Shown here: positions 54,066-62,709 of the stretch, piece by piece
How positions within the stretch are numbered: position 1 is the stretch's first letter
Layout of the letters: each line of letters opens with the position of its first letter
Assembly (NCBI RefSeq): GCF_013282725.1
Contig: NZ_CP054043.1
Location: forward strand, 4,402,001-4,466,000
Reading direction: 5' to 3'
Length of the DNA stretch: 64,000 nt
DNA from: Yersinia mollaretii ATCC 43969
GTDB taxonomy: Bacteria > Pseudomonadota > Gammaproteobacteria > Enterobacterales > Enterobacteriaceae
Position numbers and translations under genes: made by a program
Notes under the pieces: generated by a model
Database searches by the model: none
What the model saw: only the letters and a program-made list of their open reading frames with translations
What the model was told of the DNA's origin: nothing

Positions 54066-56735
54066 CTACGTTAATTCAGCCCAGACAGTAAATTTATTTT
54101 CACTTTTATCGACAAAAATAATCTGGTTCGGCATGACATTATGGTCGCGTAAAATAAACTTACCGATTTCTGGTGTAATATTCTGTTCAATATAGCGAAT
54201 CAGCATACGGGCACCGGTTTCTGCCACTGCACATCGGCTGACAACATCCTCAACTACTTTGTCACTGTATTGTAAAGTGAGCTGATGTTGAGACTGCAAA
54301 CGTTCGCTGATACGATCCAAGTGCAACCGAACAATATGCTGCAATGCGCTTTGTTGGAGCGGCAAATAAGGAATCACCGTGACACGACCTAAAAATGCGG
54401 CTGGGAATACTTTCAACAATTCAGGTTGTAGAGCACTTAATATTCCATCCTGATCCGGCGCGGTATCAGGATCTGCGAGTAAGTTACTTAATAGTTCACT
54501 GCCCACATTACTGGTTAATAGTAAAATCGTGTTTTTGAAATCGATACTCCGCCCTTCGCCATCTTCCATCTGCCCTTTATCAAATACTTGGAAGAACAGC
54601 TCATGGACATCAGGGTGGGCTTTTTCAATTTCGTCTAACAGCACCACACTATAAGGTTTACGGCGAACGGCTTCCGTTAACACCCCCCCTTCACCGTAAC
54701 CAACATAGCCCGGAGGCGAACCTTTTAGGGATGAGACCGTGTGCGACTCCTGATATTCACTCATATTAATCGTGATCAGGTTCTGCTCACCACCATACAT
54801 ACTTTCAGCAATGGCCAGCGCAGTCTCCGTTTTCCCCACACCTGAAGGACCGACCAACATAAAGACACCCAGTGGTTTTCTTGGATCCGCCATACCCGCA
54901 CGCGCAGTCATAATATTTTCACTCAACTGCACTAATGCATGGGGCTGACCAATCACACGCTCCTCAAGGCGTTGCGGCAACTCCAGCACCGCACGAATAT
55001 CGTCTTTCAGCATTTGTCCGACCTGAATCCCAGTCCAGTCCGCAACGATATTGGCAATCACGTTGGCATTCACTTCTGCCTGCACCAAGGGTTGTGCACT
55101 GCGAGCCTGTGAAAGCTGCTCTTCTAGCCGTGCCAATTGTTGCTGCTGCTCTTGGCATTTCTCTTCATCAGGCGTTGGCTGTGAAACCAGTTCATACAGT
55201 GCCACTCGTGTCGCTGTGATCTCGGCCACTAGCTCACGCTCGGCCTGCCAACGTTGATCAAGCTGAGTGACAGCCTCTGAGTGCTGAGAAATCGCGGTTT
55301 GCAACTGCTCAGTACGTTCATCCTGCCCTTTACCAAAATGGCGTGCTTTTTCCAAGGAGAGTAATTCGGTTTGTGCCGTTTCACTCTGGAACGTCAGCTG
55401 TTGCAGCTCTTTTGGTGGCGAAAATTGCTGTACTGCCACACGTGCACAGGCCGTATCAAGCAGACTGATCGCCTTATCTGGCAACTGACGCGCAGGAATG
55501 TAGCGATGAGACAAACGTACCGCAGCCTGTAAGGCTTCATCCATTATCCAAACACCGTGGTGCTTCTCTAACGCCGGTGTCAGACCACGCAACATGCAAA
55601 TGGCGGTTTCTTCATCAGGTTCAGCGACTTGAAGCACTTGGAAACGGCGCGTCAACGCCGGATCTTTTTCGATATGCCGCTTAAACTCACTCCACGTCGT
55701 GGCACCGATGGTACGCAACTGCCCACGAGCCAAGGCGGGTTTCAGCAGATTTGCTGCATCGCCAGTGCCCGCGTTCCCTCCAGCCCCCACCAGAGTGTGT
55801 ACTTCATCGATAAACAGGATGACCGGAGTGGGTGAAGCCATCGCTTCATCCAAAACATTTTTTAGACGCGCTTCAAATTCGCCTTTCATGCTGGCACCCG
55901 CCGAGAGGGCAATGACATCCAACATCAACAAACTGACCTGACTCAGTGCTGGCGGCATTTCGCCAGCAGCAATAGCCAATGCCAGCCCTTCGACAACGGC
56001 CGTTTTACCTACGCCCGCTTCACCCGTCAGCAATGGATTGTTTTGCCGACGACGCAGCAAGATATCCACCATAGTGCTGATTTCATGATTGCGCCCCAGA
56101 ACGGGATCTATCTTGCCTTCCCGGGCCAATGCCGTGAGATCTGTCGTGTACTGCGCTAATGTCGCGGTGTTTTTGCTGCCAATCGCATTGCTGGCCTCAC
56201 CGGGTAGTGCGCCGTCATACATCGGGCTACCATCTGTGGCAGCTTCATAGGTTTCAGGCGATTCCTGCGTAATGAAGTTAAAATCACTGTTCAGGTGCTC
56301 CAGAGAAATTTTTTCCATTTCCGGTGCAATACTAAACAGCGCGCGGCGCAGCTCCATGTTCGTCAGCATCGCCAGCAATAAATGCCCGCTACGAATACGG
56401 GTATCTAAACACTCCAGACTGGCGTGAATCCATGCCCGTTCGATCGCTAATTCAATATGATACGAAAAATCTGAGATGCTGCTCGCCCCGACGGGCAAAT
56501 TGGCAAGTGCCTTAGCCAAACCGCGCTCAAAGGCCTCCACATCCACAGCAAAGTATCGAATAATATGTTTAAGGTCGTTATCTTCTTGATGCCAAAGTTG
56601 ATTGATCCAATGAACTAACTCAACATAGGGATTGCCGCGCAATTTACAAATCGTCGTCGCACTTTCAATACCTTTGAAAAGAGTGGCATCCAGTTTGCCG
56701 AAAAGGTTTTTCCTTGTAATAGCCACGTTGTTCAT
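54066..56735 (-). CDS. clpV: ClpV (TssH), T6SS sheath-disassembly ATPase
   Basis: AAA+ protein of 889 residues with an N-terminal domain to about 160, two ATPase modules (Walker A GEAGVGKT near 238, GPSGVGKTETAL near 625) and the ClpB/ClpV middle region (about 410-560). It recycles contracted TssBC sheath. It is first in the minus-strand T6SS block, but the fimbrial operon sits between it and tssB. Its start ATG is close to AGAGCAGG. Confidence 0.95.
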   Translation of the reverse strand: MNNVAITRKNLFGKLDATLFKGIESATTICKLRGNPYVELVHWINQLWHQEDNDLKHIIRYFAVDVEAFERGLAKALANLPVGASSISDFSYHIELAIERAWIHASLECLDTRIRSGHLLLAMLTNMELRRALFSIAPEMEKISLEHLNSDFNFITQESPETYEAATDGSPMYDGALPGEASNAIGSKNTATLAQYTTDLTALAREGKIDPVLGRNHEISTMVDILLRRRQNNPLLTGEAGVGKTAVVEGLALAIAAGEMPPALSQVSLLMLDVIALSAGASMKGEFEARLKNVLDEAMASPTPVILFIDEVHTLVGAGGNAGTGDAANLLKPALARGQLRTIGATTWSEFKRHIEKDPALTRRFQVLQVAEPDEETAICMLRGLTPALEKHHGVWIMDEALQAAVRLSHRYIPARQLPDKAISLLDTACARVAVQQFSPPKELQQLTFQSETAQTELLSLEKARHFGKGQDERTEQLQTAISQHSEAVTQLDQRWQAERELVAEITATRVALYELVSQPTPDEEKCQEQQQQLARLEEQLSQARSAQPLVQAEVNANVIANIVADWTGIQVGQMLKDDIRAVLELPQRLEERVIGQPHALVQLSENIMTARAGMADPRKPLGVFMLVGPSGVGKTETALAIAESMYGGEQNLITINMSEYQESHTVSSLKGSPPGYVGYGEGGVLTEAVRRKPYSVVLLDEIEKAHPDVHELFFQVFDKGQMEDGEGRSIDFKNTILLLTSNVGSELLSNLLADPDTAPDQDGILSALQPELLKVFPAAFLGRVTVIPYLPLQQSALQHIVRLHLDRISERLQSQHQLTLQYSDKVVEDVVSRCAVAETGARMLIRYIEQNITPEIGKFILRDHNVMPNQIIFVDKSENKFTVWAELT

Positions 56736-57443
56736 CCTGCTCTTTTAGCTGTATTCACATCGTCTGTATTTATCTCTACATGTGTATATCAGCGTATGTG
56801 TTTATATGATTTTCATGGAGTGTCGCAAGGTAATTATCATTACGCAGCAAACTTTCTGGGGCTAAGAGTAATGGGATGAAATAAAAAACGAAAGTGTATT
56901 TATACGATTTTGTGCATTTTAAGAATTTAGCTCACATTAATAACGCACTGCATGGAAATATATTTACAGTTCTAAAAGCACTAACGCAATGAAATTCAAC
57001 AGCAGATTCAAGATATGTCCTAAAAGGTAAGATTGGCTAAAAATTAAAATACAAAACGAATTCAGCTCGATTAGGAATTATGCCCACACCAAAATCCTAA
57101 AGTTACACATGTAATTAATAATAAGATTATGATTAATATGAAAAAGCACAATAAGACAACTTACTTTACACTATGAATACTTTAAAGAAAGTTGAGGCAA
57201 CCATCCTGACATGCAATAATTTCCTCATGCATTAGGATTTAAAAAATTATTATTTACACTCATTTCACACATCGCAAAAACATCAGGGAAAGATAAATAA
57301 TTATATTTTTACATATAGACACATAATTTTTAAAACTGTTGTTTCGTTATCTCTGAATGCGTTAACTCCCAATAAGCGAACATAAATTAACGCAATTCAA
57401 CTGATAGGGTGAAATAAGGCTGACATAACAACCGGGGCAGTAA
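56736..57443. other. AT-rich divergent control region of the T6SS island
   Basis: 708 bp without a convincing gene between clpV (minus) and tssF (plus). The DNA is visibly AT-rich, with many A and T runs, which suits silencing by H-NS-like proteins. It must hold the promoters of both T6SS blocks. I found no sigma-54 site (TGGCAC-N5-TTGC) and no long inverted repeat. Confidence 0.6.
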
Positions 57444-59324
57444 GTGGATCACAAATTCCTTGATTACTATAATAAAGAACTGACCTTCATGCGCGAAATG
57501 GCGCAGGAGTTCGCAGATAAGCATCCTAAAATAGCAGGACGCTTGGGCATGCATGGAATTGAAGTTGCCGATCCTTATGTCGAGCGCTTGATTGAGTCTT
57601 TCTCTTTTTTATCGGCTAGAACACAAATTAAGTTGGATGCCGAATTCCCTAAATTCACTCAGCGCCTGTTGGATATTGTCTACCCTAATTACAACTCACC
57701 CACCCCTTCAATGGGGGTGATTCAGCTTAAGCCAAACCTGAAAGAAGGTGATCTGACACAAGGGTATAACGTCCCTCGTGGTAGCTCATTTTTCACCCAT
57801 ATCGCCCCAGGTGAAACCACGCGCTGTGAGTTTCGTAGTGGGCAGGATGTCGGGCTGTGGCCGCTGGAGATAACCGAAGCGCGCTTAAGCTCCGTTCCGC
57901 CTGATATGCCCAATTTGGAAAAGCACCGTATTGCCTATCATCGGTTAAAAGGGGCTTTGCGCATCAAGCTAAAACTGGTCGGTGACCTGAAGTTTTCACA
58001 ACTCGTGGGGCTTGATAGGTTGCCTATTTATATTGATGGCGACGAGAGAATTGTCTCCCATATTTTCGAGCTTCTGCATGCTAGTCATGTGGCGACCATT
58101 ATTCGGGCAGGTCACGGTGAGACCGCAGAAGATACCGTGAACAGTAAGAACCCTCTTGCGTTTGAGGGGCTAAGCCCTGATCAAAGCCTGCTGCCGTTGT
58201 CATGGAACATTTTCCATGGCCATAACCTGATGCAGGAGTACTTCACCTGCCGCCAGCGGTTCTACTTCTTTACCCTGACACAGCTCTCCAAAAGTCTGGG
58301 CAATAATCATACTAACGAAGCCGAGATTATCATCTTACTCGACCGACTACCGCAGGAGCTGGTCAGTCATGTGGCCGCATCTCGTTTCCTGTTAAGTTGT
58401 ACCCCAGTGATAAATCTGTTCCCGAAACGAATGGATAAGATCGAGATCAATCGAGCGCTAAACGATTTCCACGTGGTGCCAGACCGGAGCCGCCCACTCG
58501 ATTACGAAGTCTTCTCGATCAGTAAAGTCTTTGGTCAACAGGCCGAAACCAGCCAAGAGGTGGTATTTAACCCCCTCTACCAAACCCGCCACTGTGACAA
58601 TGGCAATTTTGGCCGCTACTTTTCGATTACCCGCAAGCCCAGAACCGGCCAAAACAATAAGCGCAAATATGACACCCGCACGCCTTATGCCAGCACTGAG
58701 GTGTTTGTTTCGTTGGTTGATCAGCAAGAAGCCCCTTATGGCGATAATCTGCGCTATTTATCGATTGAGGCACAGGTAACCAATCGCGACCTGCCACGGC
58801 TGATTTCGAGTAACGGTAACTTTGAATTAACGATGTCGGATTCCGCGCCAGTACATGGTGCGCGCTTCGTATTCCAGCCCAGCGCCCCACGCGCACCGTT
58901 TGCCATAGACGAATCAGCTTGGCGTTTAATTCGCCAGCTCAGTTTCAACTATCTGCCACTGTCTGATATGTCTCACTCCAATGGGGGTGAGTCGCTGCGC
59001 AATATGTTGCGCCTGTTTGTTAACGCTTCCGATCTTGAGTCGAATACCCAAATTGATGCCTTGGTAGGGTGTAAAAGCGAGCCGGTGATCCGGCGGTTGC
59101 CCGGTAATGGCCTGCTGGTTTATGGCCGAGGCATCTGCTGCACCTTGACGGTCGACGAAGAGGGTTTCTCCGGTATCAGCCCCTATCTGTTCGGCTTGAT
59201 CATGGAAAACTATTTGGCACGCCATGCTGCGATCAACGTGTTTACCGAGACTGAACTGCACTCCATGCAAAGAGGCCGGGTCGCTAAATGGAAAGCCCGT
59301 CCAGGCAGACGAGGAGTTCTGTAA
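57444..59324 (+). CDS. tssF: TssF, T6SS baseplate wedge protein
   Basis: 626 residues. Signature N terminus YYNKELTFMREMAQEFADKH, then HPKIAGRLGMHGIEVADPYV and FTQRLLDIVYPNYNSPTPSM. It forms the wedge with TssG and TssE. It begins at GTG (57444-57446) after GGGGCAGTAA and overlaps tssG (TAATG). First gene of the plus-strand operon. Confidence 0.95.
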   Translation: MDHKFLDYYNKELTFMREMAQEFADKHPKIAGRLGMHGIEVADPYVERLIESFSFLSARTQIKLDAEFPKFTQRLLDIVYPNYNSPTPSMGVIQLKPNLKEGDLTQGYNVPRGSSFFTHIAPGETTRCEFRSGQDVGLWPLEITEARLSSVPPDMPNLEKHRIAYHRLKGALRIKLKLVGDLKFSQLVGLDRLPIYIDGDERIVSHIFELLHASHVATIIRAGHGETAEDTVNSKNPLAFEGLSPDQSLLPLSWNIFHGHNLMQEYFTCRQRFYFFTLTQLSKSLGNNHTNEAEIIILLDRLPQELVSHVAASRFLLSCTPVINLFPKRMDKIEINRALNDFHVVPDRSRPLDYEVFSISKVFGQQAETSQEVVFNPLYQTRHCDNGNFGRYFSITRKPRTGQNNKRKYDTRTPYASTEVFVSLVDQQEAPYGDNLRYLSIEAQVTNRDLPRLISSNGNFELTMSDSAPVHGARFVFQPSAPRAPFAIDESAWRLIRQLSFNYLPLSDMSHSNGGESLRNMLRLFVNASDLESNTQIDALVGCKSEPVIRRLPGNGLLVYGRGICCTLTVDEEGFSGISPYLFGLIMENYLARHAAINVFTETELHSMQRGRVAKWKARPGRRGVL

Positions 59325-60349
59325 TGCACCCCGATGAGAACATCCATCAGGAAAACCGGGTCAATCTGGAAACCTGGTACCAAGAAGCAGAGCCTTGGAA
59401 TGCCGGTTTTATCAGCATCATGCGGGCCAATGCGGCTCGCACGCCTGACATGCCAGCCCCAGGGAAAGCGATGCTGCCAGAGCAGGAAGCCTTCCGTATC
59501 GGGCAAAGTGCCAATATGGCTTTCTCACCCCGTGAGATAGCGCATGTTGAAATGAAAGACGGGAAGATGGATCTACAGCTTTTTGGTCTGGGTATTTGGG
59601 GGCCAGATGGTGCGATGCCACTGCAAATGACTGAACTGGCCTACACCCGCGCTGAGCTGCATGACCACACCATGACCGACTTCGTCGATCTTTTTCATCA
59701 TCGTGCGCTATCACAATTTTATCGCGCATGGTTTGTCTCTCAGGATACCGCCTCACTGGATAGACAACATGATGAAAAGTTCTCCTTTTATGTCGGCAGT
59801 CTGGCAGGGCTAGATCCGCAGGAACTGATGCATAGCGTGTTACCGGTTCATGCACAGCTCGCCTCATCCGCACATTTAATTCGTGAAGCGCGTAACCCTG
59901 AAGGTTTGGTGGGTGCGTTGCAGTACTACTTTGAAGTGCCCGTTAGCATCGTGGAGTACGCCAAACAGTGGATCTTTTTGGATAAAAATGACCAAACCCC
60001 TTTAGGCGATGGTGCCTCAGCGATGATGCTGGGTGACGGTGCCATTTTGGGCGACACCGTTTTAGACAGACAGCACAAATTTGAGTTGATCCTCGGCCCA
60101 CTCAGCCTGCAACAGTACTTGCGCTTCAGCCCATCCGGGCAGGATCTGCCGGTATTACGTGAATGGGTGCGTAACTTTGTCGGGTTTGAATATGCCTGGG
60201 AAGTGCAGCTGCTGTTAAGCGCCGATGAGGTGCCTATCGCAACCTTGGAGGGAGGAAGCCAGTTGGGCTACACCAGTTGGTTGGCCAGAGAGGACGTATC
60301 AGTCGATGTGCGTGGGATGAGTTTTGAACCTGAAATGCATCGCTATTAG
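59324..60349 (+). CDS. tssG: TssG, T6SS baseplate wedge protein
   Basis: 341 residues. Family features are FRIGQSANMAFSPREIAHVE, FGLGIWGPDGAMPLQMTELA and DFVDLFHHRALSQFYRAW. Together with two TssF and a TssE it makes the baseplate wedge. ATG 59324 follows GAGGAGTTCTGTA and overlaps the tssF stop by one base. An upstream in-frame start is inside tssF and lacks support. Confidence 0.95.
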   Translation: MHPDENIHQENRVNLETWYQEAEPWNAGFISIMRANAARTPDMPAPGKAMLPEQEAFRIGQSANMAFSPREIAHVEMKDGKMDLQLFGLGIWGPDGAMPLQMTELAYTRAELHDHTMTDFVDLFHHRALSQFYRAWFVSQDTASLDRQHDEKFSFYVGSLAGLDPQELMHSVLPVHAQLASSAHLIREARNPEGLVGALQYYFEVPVSIVEYAKQWIFLDKNDQTPLGDGASAMMLGDGAILGDTVLDRQHKFELILGPLSLQQYLRFSPSGQDLPVLREWVRNFVGFEYAWEVQLLLSADEVPIATLEGGSQLGYTSWLAREDVSVDVRGMSFEPEMHRY

Positions 60350-60426
60350 TCCATACCGTCACGCCCGGATGTCCGGGGGTAAAAACCAGACCTCGACGTC
60401 CACCCATGGCGTTAAAAGGAAAAAAC

Positions 60427-61668
60427 ATGAGTGTACAGAGTATTGCGGAAAGCACTGGCTACTATCACCGCCTAATGCAACCTATTCCGGGTGACCACCC
60501 TTGCGGCATAAGTCTGGAATATGATTCAGCATTTCTTTTGTTGCAGACAAAATTACAGCCCAAGCTCACCGCTGAATATGGCACTTTTGTCGAAGTCGCA
60601 GAGCCGACTAACTGGATAGAAACCGAGCGAAAATGCCTTGAACTGCTGGGTAAAGCCCGGGATGTGCGGCTAATTATTATTTTGATGCGCTGTCGGATGT
60701 GCCAAATCGGCGTCAGTGCGGTGCAAGAGGGTCTTGAGGCTTTACTCTGGTGCCTAAGTGCCTGGCCTGATGGTCTGCACCCTCAACTCTTCGATGAAGG
60801 GGAGTTTGAACCCTTTATGCGCGCCAATGCCTTCGCCGAATTAGACGACAGCGAGGGCTTTATTGCTGATCTTCGCAACCTCATGTTACCAAAAGCGGCA
60901 GGTATGCAGATTTCGCTCAAAGAGTTTGAAAAAGCGCATTCGTTCCCCCGCGAAGAGGGGGCATTGGAAGAAGCCACACTGGAAGGGATTAAGCAGGAGT
61001 GGCTGGTCCGTTCTGATAGCGTCATCATCTCATTGCAGCAAGCCTATACATTACTGTTGGAATTAGCCTCGCGGCTCGGCGACTCCCTCGGCGATGTCGC
61101 GCCTGACTTTGTCAAATTGACCTCGCTGTTATGCCATTTTGGTCAGGCCGATATTGCACCGATTGTGGCCCATGAGGCACATGAATATAGTCCTACGTCG
61201 GAATATAGTCCTACGTCGAAACATAGCCCTGCGTCAGAATACAGTGCTGCGCCGATAGAAAACGAGCCACATCCTAGCGCCGTTGAGCTGCCGCCGATGG
61301 AAGTTGCGGCAGAGGCAATACCGGTCGCAGTCGCACCCATCGGAACAGTACAGACCGGAGTCGTTCAGACCAACGTCGCACCAACAGAAGTGATGCGAGT
61401 AGAAGCCCCTACCCTCGCTAATCAGCCACCAATGCAACTTTCAGCTATGCCAGTAGAAGCACCAGCGCTGCCCAAAGGGATACAAAACCGCGCGGACGCC
61501 CTATCCCGACTTATTGAGGTACGTCAGTGGTTTACCACAACTGAACCCAGCAGCCCAGTGATTGCTCTCTTGTCCTTTTCAGAACAGACGATTGGCAAAA
61601 GCTTCGGCGAACTACTTCAGATTATTCCTCAGGAACTGATTTCTAAACTCGATGTATTACAGGAGTAG
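60427..61668 (+). CDS. tssA: TssA, T6SS assembly cap protein
   Basis: 413 residues with an ImpA_N domain (about 12-130, PIPGDHPCGISLEYDSAFLL) and a conserved C-terminal segment (about 355-413, NRADALSRLIEVRQWF and EPSSPVIALLSFSEQTIGKS). Between them lies a Pro/Ala/Thr-rich linker from about 250 that begins with four 6-residue repeats (EYSPTS, EYSPTS, KHSPAS, EYSAAP) coded by 18-bp units at 61183-61254. TssA primes and caps the growing sheath. The start follows AAAAGGAAAAAAC. Confidence 0.93.
   Translation: MSVQSIAESTGYYHRLMQPIPGDHPCGISLEYDSAFLLLQTKLQPKLTAEYGTFVEVAEPTNWIETERKCLELLGKARDVRLIIILMRCRMCQIGVSAVQEGLEALLWCLSAWPDGLHPQLFDEGEFEPFMRANAFAELDDSEGFIADLRNLMLPKAAGMQISLKEFEKAHSFPREEGALEEATLEGIKQEWLVRSDSVIISLQQAYTLLLELASRLGDSLGDVAPDFVKLTSLLCHFGQADIAPIVAHEAHEYSPTSEYSPTSKHSPASEYSAAPIENEPHPSAVELPPMEVAAEAIPVAVAPIGTVQTGVVQTNVAPTEVMRVEAPTLANQPPMQLSAMPVEAPALPKGIQNRADALSRLIEVRQWFTTTEPSSPVIALLSFSEQTIGKSFGELLQIIPQELISKLDVLQE
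61183..61254 (+). repeat. 18-bp tandem repeat in tssA
   Basis: Four consecutive 18-bp units; the first two are identical, the third and fourth diverged. In frame within the TssA linker. Confidence 0.95.
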
Positions 61669-61674
61669 TTGGTC

Positions 61675-62670
61675 ATGACAAGGAAGCTTTTTATCGTGTT
61701 AGCCGGTGCCGCACTCTCAGGGCAAGCCCATGCCATCTGTGAAATTGATACTTCAGAGGGATCTCTGCCCTCAACCATGACAGCGCCTTCATTAACGATC
61801 ACTATTGATGCCGATGCCCCAGCAGATACCAGCAAATTTATTGCCGAGGCAATCACCGCAGTACAGGGAGTAAAGGTAACCTATCACCATTGTGAGATAG
61901 GTAATCTTTACGGTAAAAATGTCACGGCCATGTTGGGGGCCGATCTGGGTAAAGGGCTGTTTGCCACCAATATCGACGGTATTGCCATCAAACCCATGTG
62001 GAATAATGGTGACGCCTTCGGCACTTATAACTCACAGGGAGTTATGCAATTTGGTACCGAGACGGGCCGTTGGAGTTACGACCCCAAGACCTATTTCCGA
62101 ATAGAGTTATATAAGACCAAAGAGACCCTCTCGTTAACCAATCCGGCGGGCGAGCAAGTGCTACCCAGTGGCACCCTAGCCTATAACTGGGTAAACACAA
62201 ATAGCCTGACAAACTACGCGCAGAAACTGGATATTGGTCGAATCACCATTATCAGCACCCCATCCTGTACTTTTGCAGGCAAAAAAGTGGTTGATTTCGG
62301 TCTCGTCACCTCAGGCAAATTAAATCAGGGCATAGAACGGAACCTTGATTTCGATATCACCTGTAAAACTGATTATGGCAAATATTCAGCCACCGCCTCT
62401 ATTACGACACAAACGCCAACCGCCGATGGGAATTATATTAAAGTCAAAGATAACAACGGTCAGGATGATCGGATGCGTATAAAGATCAGCGACAGTACCG
62501 GGAAATTACTGAAACTGAATGGCAGTAGCAGCGAGCAAAAAGTCAATATCGCCAGTGCCATACCGGCTGAATTCAACTGGAAGGCGACTCTTGAGCCTAC
62601 CTCTGTCAGTGCAAAACCGGCTAACGGCATATTCAGTGCAGCTGCCGAAATTATTTTGCAGATTAATTAA
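61675..62670 (+). CDS. Two-domain fimbrial adhesin
   Basis: 331 residues with a signal peptide ending near QAHA (residue 20). The N-terminal receptor-binding-like domain (about 21-190) is unlike the other pilins. The C-terminal pilin domain starts near IISTPSCTFAGKKVVDFGLV and ends with AAAEIILQIN, so the layout is that of FimH-type tip adhesins. It starts 6 bp after tssA with AGGAG as ribosome site, hence in the T6SS plus-strand operon while the rest of the fimbrial genes are on the minus strand 8 kb away. Confidence 0.85.
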   Translation: MTRKLFIVLAGAALSGQAHAICEIDTSEGSLPSTMTAPSLTITIDADAPADTSKFIAEAITAVQGVKVTYHHCEIGNLYGKNVTAMLGADLGKGLFATNIDGIAIKPMWNNGDAFGTYNSQGVMQFGTETGRWSYDPKTYFRIELYKTKETLSLTNPAGEQVLPSGTLAYNWVNTNSLTNYAQKLDIGRITIISTPSCTFAGKKVVDFGLVTSGKLNQGIERNLDFDITCKTDYGKYSATASITTQTPTADGNYIKVKDNNGQDDRMRIKISDSTGKLLKLNGSSSEQKVNIASAIPAEFNWKATLEPTSVSAKPANGIFSAAAEIILQIN

Positions 62671-62709
62671 CCCATTACAGAAACACTATTTATTTTATAC
62701 GGATTATAT

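Noticed and set aside
56736..57443. Sigma-54 promoter for the T6SS
   Set aside because: Searched by eye on both strands for TGGCAC-N5-TTGC; no acceptable match.
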